From NCBI GenBank assembly GCA_903916675.1, contig CAIWXQ010000006.1, forward strand, positions 17,425 through 81,424: a stretch of DNA of 64,000 bases, given 5' to 3'. The first letter of the stretch is position 1. Each line of letters begins with the position of its first letter. The DNA is from an uncultured bacterium (GTDB taxonomy: Bacteria; Verrucomicrobiota; Kiritimatiellia; RFP12; CAIWXQ01). The position numbers and the translations under genes are program-made. This document shows, in pieces, positions 1 through 8,274 of this stretch. The notes below the pieces were generated by a model, which saw only the letters and a list, made by a program, of their open reading frames with translations, did no database searches and was not told where the DNA came from.

Positions 1-390
1 AGGCTGTTTTGCGGATGGGTCCGCGGCCGACCACAATCCCGGCGCCTGGAGGACGAGATCGACCAGTTGCTCCGTCTCAGGCCGCGGGATCAGCGCGCGG
101 CAATCCACGGTCAGCGTCAGCTGCCGGAAATCCCATTCGCCGAGAACGTACTGCAGCGGTTCGCCGTCAGCCACGCGTTTCAATCCACGTCGCCAGGCAT
201 CTACCAGCCGCGGCAAAGGCGTTTCAGCCTGGTGCAGGAAAAGCTCCAGGCGCGGACAGCGGAACAGGCGGCAGGCGAGCAGTTCGCACGCCACACGCGG
301 GGCGTCTACGCCATGCCGTGCAAGGTACGCTTCGCCAGCGGCGATAAATTCGCCGATCGTGCGCGGGGGTGGCGTGGGAGAGGAGGTCAT
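1..390 (-). CDS. prmC: Peptide chain release factor glutamine methyltransferase, N-terminal part (cut by window edge)
   Basis: Read on the minus strand from the ATG at 390, this frame stays open to base 1 and gives 130 residues without a stop. It carries the PrmC/HemK N-terminal helical domain followed by the conserved stretch GEPLQYVLGEWDF and the LIPRPETE motif that precedes the Rossmann methyltransferase fold. PrmC uses S-adenosylmethionine to methylate the Gln of the GGQ motif in release factors RF1 and RF2. The catalytic NPPY motif would lie beyond the left edge. No clear Shine-Dalgarno precedes the start; instead a tandem repeat (388-422) overlaps the start codon. The family match is strong; only the exact start is uncertain. 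Confidence 0.9.
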   Translation of the reverse strand, partial: MTSSPTPPPRTIGEFIAAGEAYLARHGVDAPRVACELLACRLFRCPRLELFLHQAETPLPRLVDAWRRGLKRVADGEPLQYVLGEWDFRQLTLTVDCRALIPRPETEQLVDLVLQAPGLWSAADPSAKQP

Positions 391-422
391 TGGTCAGTAG
401 TCATTGGTCAGTAGTCATTGGT
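388..422. repeat. Tandem intergenic repeat, family 1 (ATTGGTCAGTAGTC unit)
   Basis: Two and a half copies of a unit reading TCATTGGTCAGTAG sit directly at the prmC start codon. The same words recur at 4384-4410 in this orientation and at 4501-4526 and 15438-15455 in the opposite orientation. The repeat contributes the prmC ATG and its upstream bases. Confidence 0.75.
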
Positions 423-427
423 CGAAA

Positions 428-492
428 TCGGCATCGCGATCGGTATCGGGGTCGAGAATTGCGCCGATACCGATAGCGACCACGACCCCGAC
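428..492. repeat. Intergenic inverted repeat, family 2 (GGTATCGGGGTCG type), copy 1
   Basis: The left arm 428-454 contains CGGTATCGGGGTCG and the right arm 463-492 contains CCGATACCGATAGCGAC, so the transcript could fold into a long stem with a loop of about 8 bases. It lies in the 256-base gap between prmC and the btuD-like gene. The rest of that gap (493-646) shows no gene. Four more copies occur at 12421, 49046, 50301 and 52819. Confidence 0.8.
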
Positions 493-646
493 AAAAACCG
501 TTTCACAAACTATACCAAATACCCGAAAGCGCGGGCGTCCCGCCTGTGACCGGCGGTGAAGGCTGTCAGGGAAACTGTAGCCGTGGCCGATGGCCGCGGA
601 AAGCAGGCATGGGAAACGCGGCCACCGGCAGCACAGATCTGAGCGT

Positions 647-1456
647 TCACTTCCCCGCCTGCGCGTAGGCGCGGGTGCGGCGGGGGAAAACGCGCAGGGC
701 GCCGCAGTCCGGATCCGGATGGACGCCGACACGGCAGCCGTAGACCGATTCGATGATCGGCTCGCGCAGCACCTCCGCGGGCGGGCCGTCGGCCGCGATG
801 CGGCCATGGGCATCGAGCAGCACCAGGCGCGGGAAGAACTCGGCCGCGAGGCTGAGGTCGTGCGCCACCATCACGATGGCCACGCCGCGCTCGCAGTTCA
901 GGCGCGAGATCAGTTCCAGGACTTCCAGGCGGTGCCCCATGTCGAGGTGCGCGGTGGGCTCGTCGAGCAGGATCAGCCGCGGCTCGGCAGCCAAGGCGAG
1001 CGCGATCATCACCCGCTGCCGCTCGCCGCCGCTCATCTCCTGGAAGAGACGGCTGCGCAGGTCGAGCACGTCGGTGTAGCGCATGGCCTGCTCGGCGATT
1101 TGCCGGTCACGCGCCGAAGAGCCCTGCCAGCGGCTGAGCGCGGCCGTGCGCCCCATGAGCACCATCTCCTCCACGGTAAAAGCCATGGGAACGTCGAGCT
1201 GCTGCGGCACCCACGCCACGAGGCGGGCGCGCTCCGCGGCCGGAAGCTGGCGCACGTCGCGGCCAAACAGGCGCGCCACGCCGGCTTCGGCGCGGAGCCG
1301 GCCGGTCATCACCTGCAACAGTGTGGATTTTCCTGCGCCGTTCGGGCCGAGCAGCGCAACGGTCTCGCCCTCGCGGACTGCGAACGAGAGGTCGCGCAAC
1401 ACCGGCCGGCTGGGATAGCCTGCGGAAACATTCTGAAGTTCGGCGGCGCAGTTCAT
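647..1456 (-). CDS. btuD: Cobalamin/iron-siderophore-type ABC transporter ATPase
   Basis: This is a 269-residue ATPase of the FecE/BtuD family. It shows Walker A GPNGAGKST at residues 37-45, the signature MSGGERQR, Walker B LILLDEPTAHLD and the switch histidine in MVAHDL. The ATG at 1456 is chosen because it overlaps the stop of the upstream permease gene in an ATGA arrangement, implying translational coupling; longer in-frame extensions run antisense through the permease gene. The protein should power import through the BtuC-like permease. Vitamin B12 as substrate is inferred from the cobalamin riboswitch at the head of the gene cluster. The family itself also transports iron chelates. Confidence 0.88.
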   Translation of the reverse strand: MNCAAELQNVSAGYPSRPVLRDLSFAVREGETVALLGPNGAGKSTLLQVMTGRLRAEAGVARLFGRDVRQLPAAERARLVAWVPQQLDVPMAFTVEEMVLMGRTAALSRWQGSSARDRQIAEQAMRYTDVLDLRSRLFQEMSGGERQRVMIALALAAEPRLILLDEPTAHLDMGHRLEVLELISRLNCERGVAIVMVAHDLSLAAEFFPRLVLLDAHGRIAADGPPAEVLREPIIESVYGCRVGVHPDPDCGALRVFPRRTRAYAQAGK

Positions 1457-2427
1457 GCAGCCTCCAGCGCGGTTGGCTTGCGTCGCCGCAGCAGTACGAG
1501 GAAGAATGGACCGCCGAAGAGCGCGGTGATTACGCCCACGGGAAGCTCGACTGGCGCGACCACGAGGCGGGCGCAGGTGTCGCACAGGACAAGGAACACG
1601 CCACCAGCCACGGCTGCGGCAGGGAGCAGCCGCCGGTGGTCTGCGCCCACGACATGCCGCATCGCGTGCGGCACGATCAGGCCGACGAAACCGATCAGCC
1701 CGCACAGCGCCACGGTGCTGGCAGCCGCCAGTGTGGCAGCGGTCAGCGCGAGCCCGACGACGAATTCCGTGCGCACGCCGAGGTGGTGGGCCATGTCGCG
1801 GCCAAGCGTGAGCGCGTTCAGCTCGCGGCTGAGCAGCCAGACGATCCCGAACGCGACGCCCACGCCGCTGCCGCAGGACAGCAGCAGGGAGGTGTCGCTC
1901 ACCTGCAGGTTGCCGAGCATCCAGAAGACGATCGGCGGCAGGCGGTCGCCGGCAAAGACCACCAGCAGCATCAGAAGACTGCCGAGCATGGAGCTGATCA
2001 CCACGCCGCTGAGGATCAGCCCGTAGACCGAGACCACGCCGCCGCGCGATGCGAGGCGGTAGACGAGCAGCAGTGTGGCGAGCGCGACGGCAAACGCGCC
2101 GGCTGGCAGGGCCAGCGCATGCAGCATGTTCCAGCCGAAAAAGATCGCCAGCGCGGCGCCGAGCGCACCGCCGCCGCTGACGCCCAGCACGTAGGGGTCA
2201 GCCAGCGGGTTGCGCAGCAGGGCCTGCAGCACAGCGCCGGAGCAGGCCAGCCCCGCGCCCACGACAAACCCGGCGGCGACGCGGTGAAGGCGCAGATACA
2301 GCAAGGCCTGGCCGATGGGCGTGGTGGTGTCCGGCCAGGCGAACCCGTGCGGCCCGAGCAGCACGCAGGCAGCCAGCGCGACAGGCGCAAGCAGATAGAG
2401 CAGGAGTTGAACGAGAGGCTTACGCAC
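1453..2427 (-). CDS. btuC: Cobalamin/iron-siderophore-type ABC transporter permease (FecCD family)
   Basis: The 324-residue product is almost entirely hydrophobic, with about ten membrane segments. It carries FecCD-family landmarks: LHRVAAGFVVGAGLACSG near residue 50, LLRNPLADPYVLGVSGGG near residue 75, and GLIGFVGLIVPHAMRHVVG towards the C terminus, the conserved loop that contacts the ATPase. Length matches BtuC. It lies between the binding-protein gene and the ATPase gene and overlaps the latter by four bases. A 131-base gap holding an inverted repeat (2455-2579) separates it from btuF. Cobalamin is the inferred substrate. Confidence 0.9.
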   Translation of the reverse strand: MRKPLVQLLLYLLAPVALAACVLLGPHGFAWPDTTTPIGQALLYLRLHRVAAGFVVGAGLACSGAVLQALLRNPLADPYVLGVSGGGALGAALAIFFGWNMLHALALPAGAFAVALATLLLVYRLASRGGVVSVYGLILSGVVISSMLGSLLMLLVVFAGDRLPPIVFWMLGNLQVSDTSLLLSCGSGVGVAFGIVWLLSRELNALTLGRDMAHHLGVRTEFVVGLALTAATLAAASTVALCGLIGFVGLIVPHAMRHVVGADHRRLLPAAAVAGGVFLVLCDTCARLVVAPVELPVGVITALFGGPFFLVLLRRRKPTALEAA

Positions 2428-2454
2428 AGAGACTCCGGGCGGTTAGTAGGGTAA

Positions 2455-2579
2455 CGGGACACGAAGTGAGAGGAAGGAGGCCGAAGAAATGCGAAGGGGC
2501 GTTGCGGGCGGCCGAAAGTCCGCCGCCGCAGAACCCCTTTGTGCTCTTCAGAATTCTCTTCATCTTTCTTCGTGTCCCG
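2455..2579. repeat. Intergenic inverted repeat, family 3, between btuF and btuC
   Basis: A perfect 12-base arm CGGGACACGAAG at 2455-2466 is mirrored by CTTCGTGTCCCG at 2568-2579. The segment between is partly self-complementary too (GAGGAAGGAGG against CTCTTCATC-type words). The right arm lies inside the 3' end of the binding-protein gene and encodes its last residues (KKSGHEER) and stop. Confidence 0.7.
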
Positions 2580-3570
2580 ATTTCTTCGGCGTGTCGTTTT
2601 TTTCGATGGCCTGACGGATTTGTTTTACACCTTCGAGCACGCGCGGGCCGGGGCGCAGGATCGGATCGAGATAGAACTCATCCTGCACGCGACCCTGCTG
2701 TGCGGCATGCAGCGACTGCCAGCCGAGCCGCGCGAGCACGGCCTTGCGGGCGCTGTGGTCAACACCGGGGTAGAGACAGAGGATGACGTCCGGATTGCGC
2801 TGCAGCACCCATTCGGGAGAGACAATCGCAAAGTCGCCGGGCAGCTCGTCGCCGAGATTGCGTCCGCCAGCCAGCGTGACCAGCTCGGAGACAAACGCGT
2901 GGCGGCCGGCGGTCATGAGCGGGTCGCCCCAGATCTCGATGAACACTCGCGGCCGGCGGTTCAGCGGAGGTTGTTCAGCCGCAGCGCGGCGGAGGTCGGA
3001 TTCGATCGCACGGGCCAGGTCGTTGGCAACAGCGCCACGGCCGGCCAGCTGGCCGACGGTCCGGATGGCGGCGGGGATTTCACGCAATTGCCGGCAGGCA
3101 ATCTGGCGGTGAACGATGCCCAGACGGTCGAACGTGGCGTCCAGCGACTTGTCCTCTAGGTCAACGCTCAGCACGAGCGTGGGCTTTTGCTCGAGAAGCG
3201 GCTCCAGCCAGGGGCGGCCGAACCCGCCGACAACGGGGACGCGCGCCACCAGGTTCGAGGGATGGTTGCAGACCTCGGTGCGACCGACCAGGCAATCCGC
3301 CGCGCCGATGGCGCAAACGATCTCGGTTAGGTTCGGGGCGAGCGAGACGATGCGTGGTATGGTCGATGCGGCGGCGGTTGGGGCGGGACGGGGACAGCCG
3401 GAGGCCAGCGTGAGTGCAGCAGTAACGAGCAATACGGACACGAAGCGGAGAAAGCAAACCGAAGGGCAAGATGGGGAGAAAATGCGGGCACAGAGGGCAT
3501 GGAGGAAAGACACAGCGGGCCCAGAGGATGGAGTTGTCATACTTCTTTCTCTTCGCGGGGCAGACTCCAT
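2560..3570 (-). CDS. btuF: Cobalamin-binding-type periplasmic lipoprotein (BtuF/FecB family)
   Basis: This product has a hydrophobic lipoprotein signal ending LTLASGC, so it is probably lipid-anchored. It then follows the BtuF fold: PRIVSLAPNLTEIVCAIGA, VGRTEVCNHP, a central helix and a second lobe with PEWVLQRNPDVILCL. It would deliver corrinoid to the BtuC-like permease. The start is uncertain. An ATG at 3570 follows GGGGGATTGTTTT, an ATG at 3540 is also possible, and a GTG at 3441 would remove an N-terminal stretch that is encoded by repeat DNA (about 3436-3530). The C terminus is also repeat-derived. The family call is firm; iron chelates remain an alternative substrate. Confidence 0.85.
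   Translation of the reverse strand: MESAPRRERSMTTPSSGPAVSFLHALCARIFSPSCPSVCFLRFVSVLLVTAALTLASGCPRPAPTAAASTIPRIVSLAPNLTEIVCAIGAADCLVGRTEVCNHPSNLVARVPVVGGFGRPWLEPLLEQKPTLVLSVDLEDKSLDATFDRLGIVHRQIACRQLREIPAAIRTVGQLAGRGAVANDLARAIESDLRRAAAEQPPLNRRPRVFIEIWGDPLMTAGRHAFVSELVTLAGGRNLGDELPGDFAIVSPEWVLQRNPDVILCLYPGVDHSARKAVLARLGWQSLHAAQQGRVQDEFYLDPILRPGPRVLEGVKQIRQAIEKNDTPKKSGHEER
3436..3530. repeat. Family 3 repeat arm inside the 5' end of the btuF gene
   Basis: Plus-strand words GGACACGAAGCGGAGAAAG, CACAGAGGGCATGGAGG and GACACAGCGGGCCCAGAGG match the vocabulary of the intergenic repeats at 2455-2579, 7962-8087 and 11642-11800. The stretch is read through in frame as part of the annotated N-terminal extension of the binding protein. 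Confidence 0.6.
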
Positions 3571-3607
3571 AAAACAATCCCCCAAAAGATTTCTCGGAAC
3601 GAGAAAT

Positions 3608-4387
3608 CTAGTTGGTCAATCGGAAGACGATGGTGATCCGCGCCTGGGCCTCGACAACGCGGCCGTTTTCTGTGGCGGGGTTGAAGGCGGCGCGCTCCAC
3701 GGCGCGCGTGGCGGCGCGGTCGAGCTCGGGATAGCGGCTGGAGGTGACCACGGCGACGGTGCCGGCGCGGCCGTCGGGCAGGACCGTGGCTTCGATCACG
3801 ACAGTGCCTTCCTCGCCGCGCTGGCGGCAACCGAGCGGATAGACGGGCTTCATGTCGCGGCGCAGCGAGATGGGGCCTTCGATGCCGTTGCCGCCGCCGA
3901 GTCCCATGGCGGTGGAATGGCTGGGAAGTCCTCCCAGCGGATTGTCCGTGTCTTCGCCGAAGAAGCGCTTGCTGATCGTCTCGGTGGCAACGAACGTGGC
4001 CACGCCGCCGACCGGACCGGAGCCGAGTTCCACCGAGTCCGGCGCCGCAGGGACGAGATCCTGTTGCGCGCCGGAGAGCGTGAGACGTTCTTCGGCGTGC
4101 GTGGCAGCCATGACCGGCCGCGGCGGGGCAGCGACCTGCGGCACAGCCGCCTCCACAGGCGAGGTGGAGGGGGCGACTGTGCCCGCGGACGAGACCATGA
4201 CCGCTGGCAGATCGACGTCGAGGCGGAGCGGCTGGATGTCGGGCGGCGTGAAATGGGCGCGCGAATGCGTGACTGCAAAACCGATGAGCAGCAGCAGCCC
4301 CGCATGCGCCAGCAGCGAGAGCGCGCTGCTGCGGCGCAGGTCGTGAAAACGGGTCTGGCGGAGTTCGAGGTACATAGAGAGGGTCAT
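3608..4387 (-). CDS. tonB: TonB-like energy transducer
   Basis: The 259-residue protein has one N-terminal membrane helix (about residues 20-42), a Pro/Ala-rich periplasmic spacer and a C-terminal TonB box-binding domain. That domain reads YPLGCRQRGEEGTVVIEATV, followed by LPDGRAGTVAVVTSSRYPELDRAA and ending ITIVFRL. It links the proton-driven ExbB/ExbD motor to outer-membrane receptors. It sits directly downstream of exbB and exbD and upstream of the btuF-like gene, so it is probably a dedicated TonB for the receptor at 5925-7970. The ATG at 4387 lies within a family 1 repeat; an in-frame ATG at 4375 is an alternative. Confidence 0.88.
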   Translation of the reverse strand: MTLSMYLELRQTRFHDLRRSSALSLLAHAGLLLLIGFAVTHSRAHFTPPDIQPLRLDVDLPAVMVSSAGTVAPSTSPVEAAVPQVAAPPRPVMAATHAEERLTLSGAQQDLVPAAPDSVELGSGPVGGVATFVATETISKRFFGEDTDNPLGGLPSHSTAMGLGGGNGIEGPISLRRDMKPVYPLGCRQRGEEGTVVIEATVLPDGRAGTVAVVTSSRYPELDRAATRAVERAAFNPATENGRVVEAQARITIVFRLTN

Positions 4388-4526
4388 TGGTCAGTAGTCA
4401 TTGGTCATTGGACAGAATAGGTGCACTGTATTGTAATTCACGGGTCAATAACCCCTAGTACAAGCGATTCGATGAACGTCATCTCACGCAGGCCCCGCCA
4501 ATGACCAATGACTACTGACCAATGCC
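4384..4526. repeat. Family 1 inverted repeat pair between exbD and tonB
   Basis: The arm at 4384-4410 (TCATTGGTCAGTAGTCATTG) and the arm at 4501-4526 (ATGACCAATGACTACTGACC) are reverse complements spaced about 90 bases apart. One arm contains the tonB start codon and the other contains the last codons and stop of exbD. Confidence 0.8.
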
Positions 4527-4934
4527 TTTCTTCTTCTCCGCCGCCGCCACCTGGAAGGCCACGGCTTCGACGCCAGCGCGCTTGAGCTTGGCCAGCAATT
4601 CGATGCCGGTGCCGATGTGCGCGGCGCGGTCGGCGCTGATCAACACCGGCGTCTTGGCCATGCGCCAGCGCTCGGCCACGGAGACCACGAGGTCGTCGGC
4701 GAACATGGCGTGGCCGTCGAGCTGGAGCTGGTCGTTGGCGAGCACGGTGACGATCATGCGCTTGCCGACCTCGGTGCTGCCGCCGGCGCGCGGCAGGTCC
4801 ACGCGCACGCCGCGGTGGGTGGTCATGGAGAGCATGCAGTAGATCAGGAAGACGAGCAGGAAGAAGAGCACGTCCATCAGCGGGATCAGCTCGATCCGCG
4901 CGCGGCGTTCCTCATAACCGGTGTCGAGGCGCAT
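4512..4934 (-). CDS. exbD: ExbD-family proton channel component
   Basis: The 140-residue product matches ExbD/TolR in size and plan: a short cytoplasmic N terminus, the motif IELIPLMDVLFFLLVFLIY with the essential membrane Asp, then a periplasmic domain. It should form the proton channel with ExbB that energises TonB. It lies between exbB and tonB. The final residues (GIGQ) and the stop codon are encoded by a family 1 repeat at 4501-4526, so the original C terminus may have differed. Confidence 0.9.
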   Translation of the reverse strand: MRLDTGYEERRARIELIPLMDVLFFLLVFLIYCMLSMTTHRGVRVDLPRAGGSTEVGKRMIVTVLANDQLQLDGHAMFADDLVVSVAERWRMAKTPVLISADRAAHIGTGIELLAKLKRAGVEAVAFQVAAAEKKKGIGQ

Positions 4935-4951
4935 GTGTTGGTTCCAGGTGT

Positions 4952-5080
4952 TTAGGCTGAAGACTGTTAGGCTGTTAGCGTAGCGATAAGTGAGTTGCCC
5001 AAGTTATCTGCCCCGCTGGGGCATCTGTAAACCCCGAATTTGTTGGCTGCCAAACCTAACAGCCTAACAGGCTTCAGCCT
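4952..5080. repeat. Intergenic inverted repeat, family 5 (GTTAGGCTGTTAG type), between exbB and exbD
   Basis: The arm at 4952-4978 reads TTAGGCTGAAGACTGTTAGG and continues with CTGTTAG. The arm at 5055-5080 is its approximate reverse complement. Between them is a perfect small hairpin TGCCCC-GCT-GGGGCA at 5010-5024. The right arm supplies the last residues (AEAC) and stop codon of exbB. Confidence 0.8.
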
Positions 5081-5741
5081 TCTTACCTTTCCCGAACGCC
5101 ATCTCGAACTGGTGGATCGTGTGTTCCAGGGTGCGGGCGCGGCGGCGGACGCGGGCGACGAAGAAGTTGAAGGGGATGAGCGCGAAGATCGCGACGGCGA
5201 GGCCAGCGGCCGTGGTAAGGAGCGCCTCGGCGATGCCGCCGGTGACGACAGTCGGGTCCACGGTGTCGTTGACGCCGAGCACGTGGAAGGAGCGGATGAT
5301 GCCGGTGACGGTGCCGAGGATGCCGAGCAGCGGGCCGAGCGTGATGATGGTGTCGAGCACGGCGAGGCCGCGGCGCAGGTAGTCGAGTTCGGCGTTGGCG
5401 GCCTCCTCGAGGCTGTCGTGCAGGCCGAGGTCGCGGTGGTGCAGTCCGGAGGATAGAACCCGGCTGGCCATGCCGGGGGCCTCGCGCGCCAGTGTCTCGG
5501 CCTCGTCGAACTTGCCGGCCGACGCGAGCGCGAGGATGCGGTCGACAGCCTCGGTCCCGGCGTCGCCGGCGCGGCGGTTGCGCCAAAAGACGATCAGCCG
5601 CTCGATCGTGACGGTGGCGGCGACCAGCGAGCAGATCAGCAGCAGCCAGATGGCGAAGCCGCCGCGGTCGAAGATGTTCTGCAGGGCGGTGAACGCCCCG
5701 GCCGGCGCGGCGGCGGCGAGCAGGAGGTGGCAGGTGGACAT
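5064..5741 (-). CDS. exbB: ExbB/TolQ-family proton channel protein
   Basis: The 225-residue protein has three membrane segments: about residues 27-48, 130-152 and 166-192. The MotA/TolQ/ExbB signature GPLLGILGTVTGIIRSF lies in the second. It partners with the ExbD-like protein encoded downstream. The order receptor, exbB, exbD, tonB, btuF, btuC, btuD suggests one transcript for outer- and inner-membrane import. The C-terminal residues after KGK come from repeat DNA. Confidence 0.9.
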   Translation of the reverse strand: MSTCHLLLAAAAPAGAFTALQNIFDRGGFAIWLLLICSLVAATVTIERLIVFWRNRRAGDAGTEAVDRILALASAGKFDEAETLAREAPGMASRVLSSGLHHRDLGLHDSLEEAANAELDYLRRGLAVLDTIITLGPLLGILGTVTGIIRSFHVLGVNDTVDPTVVTGGIAEALLTTAAGLAVAIFALIPFNFFVARVRRRARTLEHTIHQFEMAFGKGKKAEAC

Positions 5742-5775
5742 GAGGGCCTTTCTTTGAGAGAGTCGAAAAATATCA

Positions 5776-5856
5776 AATATCGAACCGCAGAATCATGAAG
5801 TCAATCCCGTGACACCTTCCTGGTTCCGACTTCGGTGTTCGATATTCTGCGGTATT
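5776..5856. repeat. Intergenic repeat with permuted words, between btuB and exbB
   Basis: The words AATATCGAACCGCAGAAT at 5776-5793 and TTCGATATTCTGCGGTATT at 5838-5856 are built from the same two reverse-complementary blocks (TTCGATATT and CTGCGGT) but in exchanged order. No gene is seen in the 183-base gap between the receptor and exbB. Confidence 0.5.
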
Positions 5857-5924
5857 CCACCGCTCTTTCCAATGCGTCCAGTATCCTTCAGCTTGGCTGA
5901 ATTGGCAAGCGGAGGGGCGCCGGG

Positions 5925-7970
5925 TCAGAAGCGATACGTGACGGTGAGCTTCCAGGTGCGGCCGGCTGCGGGGTAGTAGGAGTCGGGGAGCCACCCATAG
6001 CCGTAATACCCGGAATTCGCGTAGATGTGGTCGAAGACGTTATCTACGCCAACGGACAGGGCGAAACCGGCCAGGGCCTGTGGATGGTAACGCAGGCCGA
6101 GATCGAGTGTGCCGTAGCAGGGGATTTTGGCGGACACGTTGCCATTGTCGCCGCCGGAGTACTGGCTGCTGACGGCGTGCCCGGTTGCCAGGGCGGTGAA
6201 GTTGCACGGCAGTTCCAATTCGCCACGCAAAGTCAGCACGTGGGCCGGGACCAGCGGAATGTTTCTCCCTTCGTTGCCGCCGCGCGAGAAGCGGGCGTCC
6301 ACGTAGTTGTAGATGGCGGAAACCAGCCCGACCTCTTTGCGCGTCCACGTGAGCACGGTGTCGGTTCCATAGCGGCGCGTTTCGTCGAGGTTCTCGTTCT
6401 TGCCGGTCCCCCATGCGATTTCGTTGTGCATGTCGAGGCGGTAGGCGGAAAAGTCGAAGGTCCACTCATTGGCCAGGGCGAAGGATGCGCCGGTTTCGAT
6501 CTGCCGGCCGGTCTCGGGTTTGAGGTTCACGTTCATGGGCGGTGCGCCCGGTGGCGCGAAGCTTCGATCTATAATCGCCATTTCGTCCACGAATGGATCG
6601 CGGTAAAGCGTGGCGATGCGGGCAAACAGCTTCAGTTGGTCAACTGGCCGGTAGACCAGGGCTGCATCGAAGGCGGTCTGGCGGTAGGTGTGGTCGGCGC
6701 GGGACGACGCATCGGATGCGGGGAGGTTGATGGCGATGTCGGATGAGTAGCGACTGAGTTCGCCGCGGGCGCCCAGTGCGAGCGAAAGCTGGCGTGTCAG
6801 CCAGAACTCGTTTTGCAGGTAGGCCGCAGCATGCGCGCGGTCGAGGCTTCCGCTTTCGTTCCAGTTCATGCGGGTGGAATCGGCGTAGCCTTGCTTGTCG
6901 AGTTGTTCCAAGCCGAGATCGAATCCCGCGAGCACACGATTGCGATGGCCGGCCAGATCGGAGTCGAGGGTGTAGTGCGGTGCAAAGGCAAACGAATCGA
7001 GCGTTGTTTCCGTGAACGGAGACCCCCCCCAGACGATGTAACTGAACATGTCGCTTGTGATCGCGCGGTGGCTGGCGGAGAGGGTGCTTTCGACGCGGCT
7101 GTCAGCGTCGATCAGTCCCGTACAACCCAGGCTGCCACCAAAGGTCCTGGTTATGGCGTTGTCGAGGGGGGTGCCGGTCTTGCGTGGATTCTGCGCCATC
7201 TCCGCGCGGGAGCGCGCGCCGGGCATGTCGTAGCCATTGTAGGTGTAGAAAGCGGAGAGCATGGTGGCGAAGCCCTCAGTCCAGTCGTGGGCGAGGGTGG
7301 CGCGCACGTCGGTATTGTCATAACCGCTGTTGTCGCGCCAGCCGTCGCTCTTGCGCCAGTCGAGGTCCGCGGTGTAGCGCGTGTCGCCGATGGATCCGGT
7401 GTGGCCGATGTGGCCCGCGAACGTGTTGTCCGATCCGACCGTGGCGCTGACGGTGGTGGCCGGTTGCCCTGAAGGCTGGTGGGTGATGATGTTGATCACG
7501 CCGGCCACGGCATAGTCGCCGTAGAGCGCGGTCTGGCCGCCGTGCAGCACCTCGATGCGCTCCACCGTGGATACCGGGACGCGCAGCCAGTCGAGGGGAG
7601 CTTGGTCGGCCGTATTGAGCCGCAGCCCATCCACCAGTACCAGCACGCGACCGTGGGAGCTGTCGCCGAAGCCACGCATGGAGATAGTGGCCAGCCCGGG
7701 GTTGTCGGAGTTGCGGCGGAAGTAGACGCCGCCCAGCGTCTCCAGCGCGGAGACGACATTTTGCACGCCGGAGTCGCGGATGGCGTCCGCGGTGATGACG
7801 GTGACGTTGGCCGGCATCTCCTCTGTGGTGCGGTTGGCGCGGCTGGCCGTGACGATGATGGGGGCGTTGGTGGTGACGGGGCGTGCGGCCGGGGCGTTGG
7901 TTCCGGCCAGGGCGCTGCCGGCAGTGGCCAGGACGAGAGTCAGGCGGGCAAATGTACCAGTCAAGGACAC
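5925..7970 (-). CDS. btuB: TonB-dependent outer-membrane receptor, BtuB-like
   Basis: The product has a plug domain beginning near NAPIIVTASRANRTTEEMP (TonB box-like) with VNVITADAIRDSG-type and GLRLNTADQAP motifs. A beta-barrel follows, ending in an aromatic residue (TVTYRF), as expected for BamA-assembled porins. It probably imports cobalamin, given the riboswitch upstream and the downstream ABC genes. The start is uncertain. A signal peptide LTGTFARLTLVLATAGSALA begins at a TTG (7964) or GTG (7970). An in-frame ATG at 8099 would add about 43 residues encoded by a family 3 repeat. The GTG at 7970 is used here. Confidence 0.87.
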   Translation of the reverse strand: MSLTGTFARLTLVLATAGSALAGTNAPAARPVTTNAPIIVTASRANRTTEEMPANVTVITADAIRDSGVQNVVSALETLGGVYFRRNSDNPGLATISMRGFGDSSHGRVLVLVDGLRLNTADQAPLDWLRVPVSTVERIEVLHGGQTALYGDYAVAGVINIITHQPSGQPATTVSATVGSDNTFAGHIGHTGSIGDTRYTADLDWRKSDGWRDNSGYDNTDVRATLAHDWTEGFATMLSAFYTYNGYDMPGARSRAEMAQNPRKTGTPLDNAITRTFGGSLGCTGLIDADSRVESTLSASHRAITSDMFSYIVWGGSPFTETTLDSFAFAPHYTLDSDLAGHRNRVLAGFDLGLEQLDKQGYADSTRMNWNESGSLDRAHAAAYLQNEFWLTRQLSLALGARGELSRYSSDIAINLPASDASSRADHTYRQTAFDAALVYRPVDQLKLFARIATLYRDPFVDEMAIIDRSFAPPGAPPMNVNLKPETGRQIETGASFALANEWTFDFSAYRLDMHNEIAWGTGKNENLDETRRYGTDTVLTWTRKEVGLVSAIYNYVDARFSRGGNEGRNIPLVPAHVLTLRGELELPCNFTALATGHAVSSQYSGGDNGNVSAKIPCYGTLDLGLRYHPQALAGFALSVGVDNVFDHIYANSGYYGYGWLPDSYYPAAGRTWKLTVTYRF

Positions 7971-8087
7971 AGAGGGCGCCGAGAGGGAGAGAGGGCACAG
8001 AGAAATTCCCAACGGCGGCCGGCAAGCCGGCCGCAGCCAGAAATTGCTCGGTGTGCTCGGTTCTTCTCTGTGTCCTTGACTGCGATG
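7962..8087. repeat. Intergenic inverted repeat, family 3, at the btuB start
   Basis: The arm near 7962-7978 (CAAGGACACAGAGGGCG) pairs with TCTCTGTGTCCTTG near 8070-8084, separated by GGCCGGCAAGCCGGCC, itself a perfect small hairpin. It lies between the riboswitch and the btuB signal peptide, so the leader is longer than usual. Confidence 0.7.
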
Positions 8088-8135
8088 TGCGACGTGCATC
8101 GGTGTGCGCTGCTTTCTTCCCTCGTGCGGGGAAAT

Positions 8136-8157
8136 GGAAAACGCGCCTGCGTTTTCC
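8136..8157 (-). other. Hairpin in the btuB leader, possible riboswitch expression platform
   Basis: A perfect 9-base stem GGAAAACGC / GCGTTTTCC with a 4-base loop lies about 120 bases downstream of the riboswitch aptamer on the minus strand. There is no strong U-tract after it, so it may or may not act as a terminator. Confidence 0.35.
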
Positions 8158-8274
8158 TGTGTTCAGGATCGCCTGGCGCGCCAAGTCCCCGAGTGGGTCG
8201 AACGGAAAACAGCGAGACCGGAAACCGCCGGAACCGCTGGCGCCGCCCCTTTGTCGCGAAGGAGATCCACCAAT

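Noticed and set aside
590..2454. Long plus-strand frames over the btuC and btuD genes
   Set aside because: They are antisense shadows; the minus-strand frames carry Walker and FecCD motifs.
3116..4420. 434-codon plus-strand frame
   Set aside because: Antisense to tonB and btuF, with low-complexity charged sequence and no motif.
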